64,000 bases of DNA from CANKHA01 sp963750965 (GTDB lineage Bacteria > Pseudomonadota > Alphaproteobacteria > Rhizobiales > Xanthobacteraceae): positions 186,001-250,000 of the forward strand of contig CAVVSK010000022.1 in assembly GCA_963750965.1 (NCBI GenBank), in the 5' to 3' direction. Within the stretch, counting starts at the first letter, position 1. Each line of letters begins with the position of its first letter. Shown here piece by piece: positions 46,164-54,934 of this stretch. The notes under the pieces were generated by a model. It saw nothing but the letters and a program-made list of their open reading frames with translations. It did not search any database and was not told the origin of the DNA. The translations under genes and the position numbers were made by a program.

Positions 46164-46390
46164 CCATTCAGGATGCCAAACTCCCATAGATCCGAGGTTG
46201 GATAGCTGCTCCCTTAGCGGGCCTGCCGCTGCCCTGCAAGGAGGCGACAGGAAGCATGAAATAGCCCCCTGCGGCCGAGTCTGCCGCGCATTGCAATTAA
46301 GCCGTCGACCGCTATAGTCCGCGCGTTTTCGAAGCCCAAGCTCAACGCTGCGGAGCAGTCCGCACCGGCCCACCCCCAAAAGGAAGCTCC

Positions 46391-46732
46391 ATGCTGATTT
46401 CTCCTGCATTTGCGCAAGGTTCCCCCTTCGGCGGCGGCGGCGACCTGATGACGCAATTGCTGCCATTCGTCCTCATTTTCGTGATCATGTATTTCCTCAT
46501 CCTGCGCCCGCAGCAGAAGCGCGTGAAGGCGCATCAGGAAATGGTCAAGAATGTGCGGCGCGGCGATACTGTCGTTACCTCCGGTGGCCTTGTCGGCAAG
46601 GTCACCAAGGTGATCGACGATGACCAGATCGAGGTCGAAATCGCCGATGGAATCCGCGTTCGCCAGGTGCGCGCCATGGTCAGCGACGTGCGCGCCAAAG
46701 GCGAGCCGGTGAAGGAAGAAGCGGGCAGCTAA
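46391..46732 (+). CDS. yajC: Preprotein translocase subunit YajC
   Basis: Accessory membrane subunit of SecDF, 113 residues. One N-terminal helix (LMTQLLPFVLIFVIMYFLIL) is followed by 'RPQQKRVKAHQEMVKNVRRG' and 'GDTVVTSGGLVGKVTKV', the family signature. Start of the yajC-secD-secF operon, 46 bases before secD. Confidence 0.95.
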   Translation: MLISPAFAQGSPFGGGGDLMTQLLPFVLIFVIMYFLILRPQQKRVKAHQEMVKNVRRGDTVVTSGGLVGKVTKVIDDDQIEVEIADGIRVRQVRAMVSDVRAKGEPVKEEAGS

Positions 46733-46778
46733 GCTTTAAAGTCGTCCAGGCTTACGCGGATCGAACGGTCGAAATCCA

Positions 46779-48374
46779 ATGCTTCATTTTTCTCCGCTGA
46801 AGGCGGCAGCGACGCTGCTCACCGCATTCTTCATCTGCCTCGTCGCCGTGCCGAATTTCTTTTCCGAAGAAACGGTGAAGAGCTGGCCGAAATGGGCGCA
46901 GCGCCACATCGTGCTCGGTCTCGACTTGCAGGGCGGATCGCACATCCTGCTCGAGGTGGACACTGCGGCTGTGCGCAGGGAACAGTCGCAGGCTTTGCTT
47001 GACGACGTGCGGCGCGTGCTGCGCGAAGCGCGCGTCGGCTATACCGGCCTTGCTGCTCGCGGCAACAGCGTCGAATTGCGTCTGCGCGAAGGCACCGACA
47101 TTCAGCAGGCGATGAGCAAGCTGAATGAATTATCGCGCCCGCTTTCGGGTATCCTGGCGAGCGCGGGTCAGCGCAGCCTCGAAATCACCCAGACCGGTGG
47201 TCTTGTACGGCTGACGCCCACCGATCCGGCCATTCTCGAGCGCATCCGCCAGGCTGTGGAGCAATCGATTCAGATCATCGAGCGCCGTGTCAACGAACTC
47301 GGCACCGTGGAGCCGCTGATCCAGCGGCAGGGCGTCGATCGCGTTCTGGTGCAGGTGCCGGGCTTGCAGGACCCGACCCGGCTGAAGGAATTGCTCGGCA
47401 AGACTGCCAAGCTCGATTTCCGGCTGGTGGATCTTTCGCTTCCTGCCGATCAAGCGCAGCAGGGCGGTGTGCCTCCGGATTCGGAACTTCTTTACGGCGC
47501 CAAGCAGCGCGAGCCCTACGTCATCAAGCGCCAAGTCGCTGTTTCGGGCGCTGACCTCACTGACGCGCAGCCTGGCTTCGATCAGCGAACCAGCGAGCCG
47601 ATCGTGAGTTTTCGTTTCAACTCAAACGGCGCGCGTCGCTTCGCGCAGATTTCGCAGGAGAATGTCGGCAAGCCTTTCGCCATCGTGCTCGACAACGAGG
47701 TGATCAGCGCGCCGGTTATCCGCGAAGCCATCCTCGGCGGCAGTGGTCAGATCTCCGGCAATTTTAACGTGCAGGAAGCCAACGACTTGGCGATCCTGCT
47801 GCGCGCGGGCGCATTGCCGGCGCCGCTCACCATCATCGAGGAGCGCACCGTGGGGCCGGGCCTCGGGCAGGACTCCATCGAGAAGGGCAAGACGGCGGCT
47901 TACGTCGGCTCCGCGCTGGTCATCATCTTCATGTTTCTGACCTACGGACTGTTCGGGCTGTTTGCCAACGTGGCCGTGGCCATCAACGTGGCCATGATTT
48001 TCGGCATTCTGTCGCTGCTCAACGCCACGCTGACGCTGCCAGGGATCGCCGGCATCGTCCTCACCGTCGGCATCGCCGTGGACAGCAACGTGCTGATCTA
48101 TGAGCGCATCCGTGAGGAAGTGCGCGCCGGCCGGACGCCGATCAACGCCATCGACGCCGGATTCACACGGGCGCTGGCGACGATCTTGGATTCCAACATC
48201 ACGACCTTCATTGCCGCCGCCGTGCTCTTCTTCATCGGCACGGGACCGGTCCGCGGGTTCGCCGTGACGCTCGGTATTGGCATCATCACGACCGTATTCA
48301 CTGCCTTCACCCTGACAAGGCTGATCGTTGCCTATTGGGTCCGCTGGCAACGCCCGCAACATGTGCCGATCTAA
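46779..48374 (+). CDS. secD: Protein translocase subunit SecD
   Basis: Proton-driven partner of SecYEG that pulls proteins through the inner membrane, 531 residues. The N-terminal helix is followed by 'GLDLQGGSHILLEVDTAAVR', a large periplasmic P1 domain, and the five C-terminal helices with 'GIAVDSNVLIYERIREE', which carries the conserved Asp for proton use. Confidence 0.96.
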   Translation: MLHFSPLKAAATLLTAFFICLVAVPNFFSEETVKSWPKWAQRHIVLGLDLQGGSHILLEVDTAAVRREQSQALLDDVRRVLREARVGYTGLAARGNSVELRLREGTDIQQAMSKLNELSRPLSGILASAGQRSLEITQTGGLVRLTPTDPAILERIRQAVEQSIQIIERRVNELGTVEPLIQRQGVDRVLVQVPGLQDPTRLKELLGKTAKLDFRLVDLSLPADQAQQGGVPPDSELLYGAKQREPYVIKRQVAVSGADLTDAQPGFDQRTSEPIVSFRFNSNGARRFAQISQENVGKPFAIVLDNEVISAPVIREAILGGSGQISGNFNVQEANDLAILLRAGALPAPLTIIEERTVGPGLGQDSIEKGKTAAYVGSALVIIFMFLTYGLFGLFANVAVAINVAMIFGILSLLNATLTLPGIAGIVLTVGIAVDSNVLIYERIREEVRAGRTPINAIDAGFTRALATILDSNITTFIAAAVLFFIGTGPVRGFAVTLGIGIITTVFTAFTLTRLIVAYWVRWQRPQHVPI

Positions 48375-48407
48375 CTTCATCCCATCGGTCAGCTGAGAAA
48401 GACGACA

Positions 48408-49340
48408 GTGCGCCTTCTTCGCATCGTTCCGGACAACACCAAGTTTGATTTTGTGCGCTTCCGGCGCATCAGCTTTCCTTTATCTGCACTTTTGTCGATC
48501 GCCGCGATTCTGCTTTATTTCACTCATGGCTTGAATTTCGGCATCGATTTTCGAGGCGGCACGCTGATAGAAGTTCGCACCCAGGCGGGCGCGGCCGATT
48601 TGGCGCGCATGCGCTCGACCATCGGCGAGCTTGGGCTTGGCGAATTCCAACTCCAGCAATTCGGCACGCCGCAAGATGTGTTGATCCGCATCTCGCAGCA
48701 GCCAGGTGGCGAGGAAGCGCAGCAGGCAGCCGTCCAGAAGGTTAGAAACGCGCTCGGCGACCAGGTGGAATACCGGCGCGTCGAAGTGGTGGGTCCGCGC
48801 GTCTCAGGCGAGTTGCTGTCTTACGGCATCATGGGTCTGATGCTCGCGATCGGCTCGATTTTCATTTACTTGTGGTTCCGCTTCGAATGGCAATTCGCGC
48901 TGGGCGCCATGATCGCCAACGTGCACGATCTGGTGCTCACCATCGGGTTCATGTCGCTGGCGCAGATTGATTTCGATCTCACCAGCATCGCGGCTCTGCT
49001 AACCATCCTGGGCTACTCGCTCAACGACACGGTGGTCATCTACGACCGCATCCGCGAAATATTGCGCCGCTACAAGCGAATGCCGATGCCGGAGCTGCTC
49101 AATCTTTCGATTAACCAGACGCTGTCCCGCTCGGTCATCACTCACGTCACCGTTACCCTAGCCTTGTTGGCGCTGCTGCTGTTCGGCGGCCAGGCCATCC
49201 ACAGCTTCACGGCGACCATGATCTTCGGCGTCGTGCTGGTCGGAACCTATACGTCGATCTTCATCGCCGCGCCCATCCTGATCTATCTGGGCGTCGGCAC
49301 CGGCCGGGATGCCATCCGGGGAGACGACGCCAAGGCGTGA
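48408..49340 (+). CDS. secF: Protein translocase subunit SecF
   Basis: Second half of the SecDF motor, 310 residues. It starts at GTG (MRLLRIVPDNTKFDFVRFRR), has the short periplasmic loop with 'GIDFRGGTLIEVRTQAG', and 'LGYSLNDTVVIYDRIRE' in the fourth helix. The stop overlaps the possible GTG of the next gene. Confidence 0.96.
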   Translation: MRLLRIVPDNTKFDFVRFRRISFPLSALLSIAAILLYFTHGLNFGIDFRGGTLIEVRTQAGAADLARMRSTIGELGLGEFQLQQFGTPQDVLIRISQQPGGEEAQQAAVQKVRNALGDQVEYRRVEVVGPRVSGELLSYGIMGLMLAIGSIFIYLWFRFEWQFALGAMIANVHDLVLTIGFMSLAQIDFDLTSIAALLTILGYSLNDTVVIYDRIREILRRYKRMPMPELLNLSINQTLSRSVITHVTVTLALLALLLFGGQAIHSFTATMIFGVVLVGTYTSIFIAAPILIYLGVGTGRDAIRGDDAKA

Positions 49341-49360
49341 CGCCTCCGCAAAGGCCTTCC

Positions 49361-50215
49361 ATGACAGCGGACGCGAGCGGTTATTGCGAACAGCTGGTGC
49401 GGGAGGCGGACAAGAACCGTTTCCTGGCCACATTGTTCGCGCCCGCGGCGCATCGTCCCGCGCTCTTTGCCCTGTATGCTTTCAATGCCGAGATTGCGCG
49501 GGTGCGCGACATCGCACGCGAACCGATGCCGGGCGAGATTCGGCTGCAATGGTGGCGCGAAGTGTTGGAGGGCGGACGAAGCGAGGAGGCGCGAGCGCAT
49601 CCCGTCGCCGCAGCGCTGCTCGAGACTATGGTGGGCTGCAGATTGGGGGCGCAGTCTTTGGCTGCATTGGTCGACGCCCACGCTTTTGATCTTTATGACG
49701 ATCCGATGCCGACGCTGGTCCATGCGGAAGCCTATGGCTTGAAGACCTCGTCGGCGATCTTCGAGCTGGCCGCCAAGATTTTGGATGGATCGGATGCCGC
49801 CGTAAGTAGCCTCGCGCGGCACGCGGGCATCGCTTATGCCCTGGCCGAGCAGCTGCGGCTTTTTCCGCGTCATGCGGCACGGCGCCAGCTTTTTGTTCCG
49901 TTGGATATTCTGCAGCGCTATGGCGCGAATACGGAGGATGTTTTTGCCGGCAAATCGACACCGCAATTGCGCGCGGCCCTGGCGGAAATGCGCCTGCATA
50001 TCCGGGGGCATCTGACGGCGGCCGATGATCTGCTCTTGACGGCTCCGGCGTCCGTGCTTCCCGCCTTTCTTCCGATTGCCCTGGTGCGGCCCTTACTGAA
50101 GCAAATGGAGCGGCGCGGCTACGATCCCTTTAGCAGCATCGACGTGCCGCAATGGCGGCGGCAATGGGCTTTGTGGCGCGCCGCGCGGCGTCCTCGCGCC
50201 ATGGCGGCGCGCTGA
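49361..50215 (+). CDS. Squalene/phytoene synthase-like protein (NDUFAF6-type)
   Basis: A 284-residue helical protein of the trans-isoprenyl diphosphate synthase fold ('YCEQLVREADKNRFLATLFA', 'ALFALYAFNAEIARVRD', 'EIRLQWWREVLEGG'). The first aspartate-rich motif DxxxD of real synthases is replaced by 'NAEIARVRD' and the second by 'DLYDDPMP'. This suits the SecF-linked family whose mitochondrial relative NDUFAF6 aids complex I assembly; terpene synthesis is unlikely. ATG 49361 is preferred, GTG 49337 possible. Confidence 0.8.
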   Translation: MTADASGYCEQLVREADKNRFLATLFAPAAHRPALFALYAFNAEIARVRDIAREPMPGEIRLQWWREVLEGGRSEEARAHPVAAALLETMVGCRLGAQSLAALVDAHAFDLYDDPMPTLVHAEAYGLKTSSAIFELAAKILDGSDAAVSSLARHAGIAYALAEQLRLFPRHAARRQLFVPLDILQRYGANTEDVFAGKSTPQLRAALAEMRLHIRGHLTAADDLLLTAPASVLPAFLPIALVRPLLKQMERRGYDPFSSIDVPQWRRQWALWRAARRPRAMAAR

Positions 50216-50218
50216 AGC

Positions 50219-51280
50219 TCAGAAGGCGAAGCGGTCGCGCAGGTTGCGCCGTTCTGCCACGATGCGGGCCACCACGGCCCGTTCGCTCTCGTTGACAATG
50301 AGGCTGTCGATCAATTCCAGCTGGTTCATCGCGACAAGCTGAAGGATTTCCGTGCGCACCGCGCCGGCGGCATTGCGCGGCAACGCGCCGCTCAACTGCA
50401 GATGCTCGGGCGCGGCCGGGCCGGGCTTGATAGTGAGGAAGTCGCGCAGTGCTGTTTCCGGGAGGACGGAGTTCACCTCGACAAAGGCATAAAGGCCGGT
50501 GCCGGCGCGGCGATCCGGGAAAGCGACGATAGCGACGTCGCGTACGGAGGGGTGCTCGCGCAAGCGCGCAGCGATCACCGGCGCATCGTTGACCAGTCGC
50601 GGCCCACCGCCCTCGCGGTCGGTGAAGTTGAACAGCCCCCGCGTGATCGCGCGATAAAGCCTCTTGCCGGTCGCCATCCAGACCCGGGTGAACCAGCTCT
50701 TGCGTCCCAATATTCGCAGTTCGGCAGGGGTAAGCGCCTCCGGCAGGTAGCGTCGCTTGTGTTTCAGAAGATGCCGCAGATCCTCATAGGCCAGAATGCG
50801 AAACAGCCGCCCGCGCCGCGAAAAGCAGAAGGCGAGCTGGAAATCGGTCAGATAGCAGCGTCCATCGGCGCCGCGCAGCCAGTTCTGTTCCTTCGCGAGG
50901 TCGTTGTGGCAGATCCCGGCGCGGTGCAGCCGCCGTAAGACGGCCTTGGCGGAGTTGAAATAGGCGGGGTCGCCGTGGGGCTTGGCGATATGCAGCGCGA
51001 CGCCGTCAATCCAGCCGCGCACCAGCTCCTGCCGGCCGCTGAACAGAAGCGCTGGCGCAATCTGTAACGGTCCGGCTCGGTGCAACGCCCGGCTTTCGCG
51101 CGTGAAGAGATGCCGCGCGACCGGGCGCGACCACCAAGGTACCTCGTCGATTCTTCGCAGGACGGCCTCGACCTCGCGCTCCGCAGTGCGGAAGCGGCCG
51201 CGCTCAACGGTGGAGAAGACGTCGCGCTTGAGCACCACCTCGCTCACCCAGCGATCGGCAATTTCGCTTTTTCGCTTCAT
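50219..51280 (-). CDS. Kinase-like domain fused to a lone adenylate-forming-enzyme C-terminal subdomain
   Basis: A 353-residue protein in two parts. Residues 1-215 look like an atypical protein kinase: 'GICHNDLAKEQNWL' (123-136) fits the catalytic loop with Asp127 and Asn133, and 'YLTDFQLAF' (143-151) fits the metal-binding DFG site. No glycine-rich loop is obvious. Residues about 232-320 resemble the AMP-binding C-terminal subdomain of acyl-CoA synthetases ('HPSVRDVAIVAFPD', 'LRDFLTIKPGPAAPEHLQLS'). The A10 motif reads 'LPRNAAGAVRTEIL', with Ala307 where the catalytic lysine belongs, and the main adenylation domain is absent. Start chosen at ATG 51280, which overlaps the trmFO stop by four bases. 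Function unknown. Confidence 0.75.
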   Translation of the reverse strand: MKRKSEIADRWVSEVVLKRDVFSTVERGRFRTAEREVEAVLRRIDEVPWWSRPVARHLFTRESRALHRAGPLQIAPALLFSGRQELVRGWIDGVALHIAKPHGDPAYFNSAKAVLRRLHRAGICHNDLAKEQNWLRGADGRCYLTDFQLAFCFSRRGRLFRILAYEDLRHLLKHKRRYLPEALTPAELRILGRKSWFTRVWMATGKRLYRAITRGLFNFTDREGGGPRLVNDAPVIAARLREHPSVRDVAIVAFPDRRAGTGLYAFVEVNSVLPETALRDFLTIKPGPAAPEHLQLSGALPRNAAGAVRTEILQLVAMNQLELIDSLIVNESERAVVARIVAERRNLRDRFAF

Positions 51281-52701
51281 TCGGCGGCGGCCAGGCGGGC
51301 ACCGCCCGCCCATTGCCCGAGATCGGCCAACGCGCGCAGACAGAGCGCGCGCTTCTTTGCGATGGACTTTTCGACGCCGCGCAATCGCTTGCCGTCAGCA
51401 TCCTTGGCCGGGACCTGCGCGAGCGGCGGGAAGAGGCCGAAGTTGATATTCATCGGCTGGAAGGAGCGGGGGCCTGCGTCCATGGTTTCCACATGTCCGC
51501 CGGTGATATGCGCGAGCAGCGCGCCATGCGCGGTGGTGGGCGGCGGCGGTGCGAGTTCTCCGCCCCGCTGCTCTGCGGTGGCGAAACGCGCTGCCAGCAG
51601 CCCGATGGCTGCGGATTCGACGTAGCCCTCGCAGCCGGTGATCTGCCCGGCAAAGCGCAAGCGCGGCATAGCCTTCAGCCGCAGCGTCTCGTCGAGAAGA
51701 TTTGGCGAATTCAGAAAGGTGTTGCGATGCAGGCCACCCAGCCGGGCGAATTCGGCCTTCTGGAGCCCGGGAATAGTGCGGAAGATGCGGACCTGTTCGG
51801 CATGTTTCAGCTTGGTCTGGAAACCCACCATGTTGAACAGCGTGCCGAGCTTGTTGTCCTGGCGCAGCTGCACGACCGCATAAGCTTTCACCTGCGGGTC
51901 ATGCGGATTGGTAAGTCCGAAAGGTTTCATCGGTCCATGCCGCAGCGTTTCCGCTCCGCGTGCGGCCATCACCTCGATCGGCAGGCAGCCGTCAAAATAA
52001 GGCGTGCAAGCTTCCCATTCGTGGAAGCTGGTCTTGTCTCCGGCAAGCAGCGACTCGACAAAGGCGGCATATTGCTCGCGCGTCATTGGGCAATTGATGT
52101 AGTCGGCACCGGAGCCGCCCGGGCCTGCCTTGTCATAGCGCGACTGGAACCAGGCGACTGAGAGATCGATGCTCTCGCGGTGCACGATCGGAGCGATGGC
52201 GTCGAAGAAGGCAAGCGCGTCTTCGCCGGTGATCCGACGAATAGCCTCAGCCAGCGCGGGCGAGGTGAGGGGCCCGGTGGCGATGATGACGTTGTCCCAT
52301 TCTTCCGGCGGCAGACCCGCGACTTCCTCGCGCACGATTCGGACCAAGGGGTGCGTCTCGAGCGCGGAGGTAACTGCAGCGGCGAATCCGTCGCGGTCCA
52401 CTGCCAAGGCCCCGCCCGCAGGCACCTGATTGGAGTCCGCCGCGCGCATGATCAGCGAGCCAAGCCGGCGCATCTCCTCATGCAAGAGACCGATGGCGGA
52501 CTGTTCGTGATCGTCGGAGCGGAAGGAATTGGAGCAGACCAGCTCTGCCAGGTGATCGGTCTTATGCGCGTTGGTGGAGCGCTGCGGACGCATCTCATGC
52601 AGCGCCACCGGCACGCCCCGTTGGGCGATCTGCCAGGCCGCCTCGGCGCCCGCCAGCCCACCGCCGACAATATGGATCGCTGGTTTTGGTTCGCCTGCCA
52701 T
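51277..52701 (-). CDS. trmFO: Methylenetetrahydrofolate-tRNA-(uracil-5)-methyltransferase
   Basis: Folate/FAD-dependent enzyme that makes m5U54 in the tRNA T-loop, 474 residues. ATG 52701 gives 'MAGEPKPAIHIVGGGLAGAE', with the FAD site near the N-terminus. 'RPQRSTNAHKTDHLAELVCS' and 'NSFRSDDHEQSAIGLLHEEM' (with the catalytic cysteine of 'LVCSNSFR') are characteristic, and the C-terminal 'GQITGCEGYVESAAIGLLA' is intact. Coupled to the kinase-like gene. Confidence 0.95.
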   Translation of the reverse strand: MAGEPKPAIHIVGGGLAGAEAAWQIAQRGVPVALHEMRPQRSTNAHKTDHLAELVCSNSFRSDDHEQSAIGLLHEEMRRLGSLIMRAADSNQVPAGGALAVDRDGFAAAVTSALETHPLVRIVREEVAGLPPEEWDNVIIATGPLTSPALAEAIRRITGEDALAFFDAIAPIVHRESIDLSVAWFQSRYDKAGPGGSGADYINCPMTREQYAAFVESLLAGDKTSFHEWEACTPYFDGCLPIEVMAARGAETLRHGPMKPFGLTNPHDPQVKAYAVVQLRQDNKLGTLFNMVGFQTKLKHAEQVRIFRTIPGLQKAEFARLGGLHRNTFLNSPNLLDETLRLKAMPRLRFAGQITGCEGYVESAAIGLLAARFATAEQRGGELAPPPPTTAHGALLAHITGGHVETMDAGPRSFQPMNINFGLFPPLAQVPAKDADGKRLRGVEKSIAKKRALCLRALADLGQWAGGARLAAAE

Positions 52702-52767
52702 GGCGCATAGGTAGGTCATTGCGGGGCCGGGCCGCAATCATCCCGGCCCCGGGAAGCGCACAAACGA

Positions 52768-52793
52768 AAGCGCCCGCTGGAGGGCGGGCGCTT
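52768..52793 (-). terminator. Hairpin terminator after the DUF1127 gene
   Basis: AAGCGCCCGC pairs with GCGGGCGCTT around a six-base loop, followed on the minus strand by a short T-rich run (TTTCGTTTG). It lies 18 bases past the DUF1127 stop and separates that gene from trmFO. Confidence 0.65.
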
Positions 52794-52811
52794 GCTTCGT
52801 TTCCGAGCCGC

Positions 52812-52967
52812 TCAGGCGGCGAGGGTGCGTTCGTAGGCAACCCGCGGGATATCCGCCCGGGTCAGTCCCATTTCCCGGAGCTCGCTGTCGCTCTTCCGGG
52901 CCAAATCCCGGAGAATGTCGCTGCAGAGACGCCAGGACCGCAAAAAACGAATGACGTGAATAAGCAT
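52812..52967 (-). CDS. DUF1127 small protein
   Basis: A 51-residue basic protein (MLIHVIRFLRSWRLCSDILR ... 'LRDLARKSDSELREMGLTRADI'). The 'L..L.D.ELRDIGLTR.DI' pattern is the DUF1127/YjiS signature. In alphaproteobacteria these arginine-rich small proteins affect RNA turnover, phosphate and stress physiology. The ATG at 52967 excludes an unsupported N-terminal extension. Monocistronic, with its own terminator. Confidence 0.85.
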   Translation of the reverse strand: MLIHVIRFLRSWRLCSDILRDLARKSDSELREMGLTRADIPRVAYERTLAA

Positions 52968-53181
52968 ATTAAGGCCCTTTTTTATAGCCGCAGCCAAATT
53001 CTCCGTCGAATTACATCGAATCTTCGTTCGCGGCGCTATTTGATCCAAATATAGGCCGAATTTCGCAGTGCACAATTCAAGACTGCTGCGCCGCAGCTAC
53101 GCGTTATACGCATAGCTTTCTTAATAATATGGTAACAAATTGCGCCGCCTTTGATGGGTTTGCGACCCTTCAGGGCTCGCC

Positions 53182-53742
53182 CTAGGCCGCGCTCCGGGAG
53201 CTGTGGGGTCCTTCCGCTACCTCTTCGGTGATTTTGGCCGAGAAAGCCTCCAGATCTGTCGGATTGCGGGATGTCACGATCCCCTGGTCGGCCACGACCT
53301 TTGAGTCCTCCCATTTTCCGCCAGCGTTGATCACGTCGGTCTTGATCGAGTGGTAGGACGTGCATTTCAGACCCTTGATAATACCGGTTTCGACCAGCAG
53401 CCAAGGCGCGTGGCAGATCGCGGCGATGATCTTCTTCTGCGCGTTGAAGGCGCGGATCAGCGCCAATGCCTTGTCATTGACCCGCAGCAGGTCCGGGTTG
53501 ATCTGACCTCCAGGCAGCACCAGCGCGTCGTAATCGTCGGCGGAAACCTCATCGAGCGTGCGATCAACTTGCACGGGGCGGCCCCAATCCTTCTTCTCCC
53601 AGCCCTTGATCGAGCCCTTTTCCGGCGACACCACATGCACGGTAGCGCCGGCTGCCTTCAATTTGTCGCGCGGGACTTCGAGTTCCGACTGCTCAAAGCC
53701 GTGAGTGGCGAGGATAGCGATCTTCTTGCCGGAAATTTGCAT
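53182..53742 (-). CDS. DJ-1/PfpI-family deglycase or protease-like protein
   Basis: A 186-residue type-1 glutamine amidotransferase-fold protein. Glu17 in 'THGFEQSELEVP' and the nucleophile Cys110 in 'AAICHAPWLL' match PfpI/YhbO, which act on glyoxal-modified molecules. The ATG at 53742 follows AGGAGG at five bases. It opens a run of small stress-type genes, most of them on the minus strand. Confidence 0.9.
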   Translation of the reverse strand: MQISGKKIAILATHGFEQSELEVPRDKLKAAGATVHVVSPEKGSIKGWEKKDWGRPVQVDRTLDEVSADDYDALVLPGGQINPDLLRVNDKALALIRAFNAQKKIIAAICHAPWLLVETGIIKGLKCTSYHSIKTDVINAGGKWEDSKVVADQGIVTSRNPTDLEAFSAKITEEVAEGPHSSRSAA

Positions 53743-53817
53743 CAATACCTCCTGCGGACTTTTGTGGCTGGCCCCACCCCGCTAACCGCGCAAGCGCAGC
53801 ATGAGTTCCTGGCAGTT

Positions 53818-53867
53818 TGCGGGAGCAGGTATACGCTTACGCTGCGGGAGCAGGTATGCGCTTACGC
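53818..53867. repeat. 25-bp tandem duplication at the 3' end of the DUF6295 gene
   Basis: Two head-to-tail copies (53818-53842 and 53843-53867) that differ at one base. The second copy contains the stop codon of the DUF6295 gene, so the duplication copied the gene's end. Only two copies; not CRISPR-like. Confidence 0.8.
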
Positions 53868-54125
53868 CGCGTGCGCTTCCTCGCCGGAGGCGAGCGCCGC
53901 TTCGATCCGCTGGATTAGTGCGCGAGCCGAGTCGGCACTCAGCTCCACGGCTACGCGCTGCATGCTGCCCTCGACCTCACCAACAAAATCAATGTTCAGG
54001 GAATGGTCGAGCGGGGCATGAAACGGATGATCGAAATAGATGTTGGCGGTCTCGATCCGCATCCAGCCCTTCGGTCCCTTGGCGCTGCCGACGACCTTGG
54101 CCGTCTCGGTGATGTAGGTGCACAT
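53862..54125 (-). CDS. DUF6295 family protein
   Basis: An 87-residue protein beginning 'MCTYITETAKVVGSAKGPKG' and containing 'YFDHPFHAPLDHSLNIDF', a pattern I associate with the small DUF6295 family. No biochemical role is known. The conserved early Cys and the two histidines could bind metal. It follows the dienelactone hydrolase gene by 24 bases on the same strand and probably shares its transcript. Confidence 0.7.
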   Translation of the reverse strand: MCTYITETAKVVGSAKGPKGWMRIETANIYFDHPFHAPLDHSLNIDFVGEVEGSMQRVAVELSADSARALIQRIEAALASGEEAHAA

Positions 54126-54149
54126 GATTGGTCTTCCTCTCGGACGCGT

Positions 54150-54899
54150 TTACTTGGAAAGATGCTTTTGGAAGAAGGCGAAGACCTTCTGCCAGGCATC
54201 TTGCGCCTGCTCGGGACGATAGGCCGGGCGGGGAGCGTTGAAGAAGCCGTGGCCGGCGCCGTCGTAGCGGTGGAATTCATAATTCTTGCCCGCGTTTTTT
54301 AGCCGCTCTTCGGTCTTGTTGACGTCTTCGGGCGATGGATTCTTGTCGTCGTTGCCATAAATGCCGAGAACGGGAGCGGTGATCTTCTCTGTGAGCTCGA
54401 TCGGCGGGACGGGGCGCTTCGCCGGATTATTCTTGTTGTCGGCAAATTTGTTCCCGCCCCAGCAATCAACGAGCGCATCCACATTGGACAGCGACCCGGC
54501 ACAAAGATAGGCGTGCCGGCCTCCTGAGCAGAAACCGATCAAGCCGACTTTTCCGTTGGCTTCCGGTTGCGCCCGCAGATAGGCCATCGCTCCCGCAATA
54601 TCACCCACAACTTGACCGTCGGCCACACCGCCTTCCGCACGCGCCTTGGCCGCGATGTCGTCGGGACTGCCGGGGCCGTCGCGGTGATAAAGGTGCGGCG
54701 CGATGGTGGCAAAGCCGTGCTGCGCCAGCTTGCGCGAGGCCTCCAGAATCCATTCGTCCCAGCCCGGAGCGTGATGGATGAGCACCACGCCGGGGAAGGA
54801 GCCTTTGCCGGAAGGCTTGGCGTAATAGCCCTCTATCATGTCGTCGTTTTGGCCTTTGAACATCACGCATTCGCCGGTCAAACCTGGGTAGCTGCTCAT
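54150..54899 (-). CDS. Dienelactone hydrolase family protein
   Basis: A 249-residue alpha/beta hydrolase. Nucleophile Cys124 in 'IGFCSGGRHAYL', acid Asp184/185 in 'YGNDDKNPSP' and His217 in 'GAGHGFFNAPRP' make the Cys-Asp-His triad of dienelactone hydrolases. The substrate may be a lactone or ester and need not be chlorocatechol-derived. ATG 54899 follows CAGGAG. It lies downstream of the 2-hydroxyacid dehydrogenase gene. Confidence 0.88.
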   Translation of the reverse strand: MSSYPGLTGECVMFKGQNDDMIEGYYAKPSGKGSFPGVVLIHHAPGWDEWILEASRKLAQHGFATIAPHLYHRDGPGSPDDIAAKARAEGGVADGQVVGDIAGAMAYLRAQPEANGKVGLIGFCSGGRHAYLCAGSLSNVDALVDCWGGNKFADNKNNPAKRPVPPIELTEKITAPVLGIYGNDDKNPSPEDVNKTEERLKNAGKNYEFHRYDGAGHGFFNAPRPAYRPEQAQDAWQKVFAFFQKHLSK

Positions 54900-54934
54900 G
54901 GTTGCTCCTGAGGCCGTTCGAGTATCGGTTGGGA

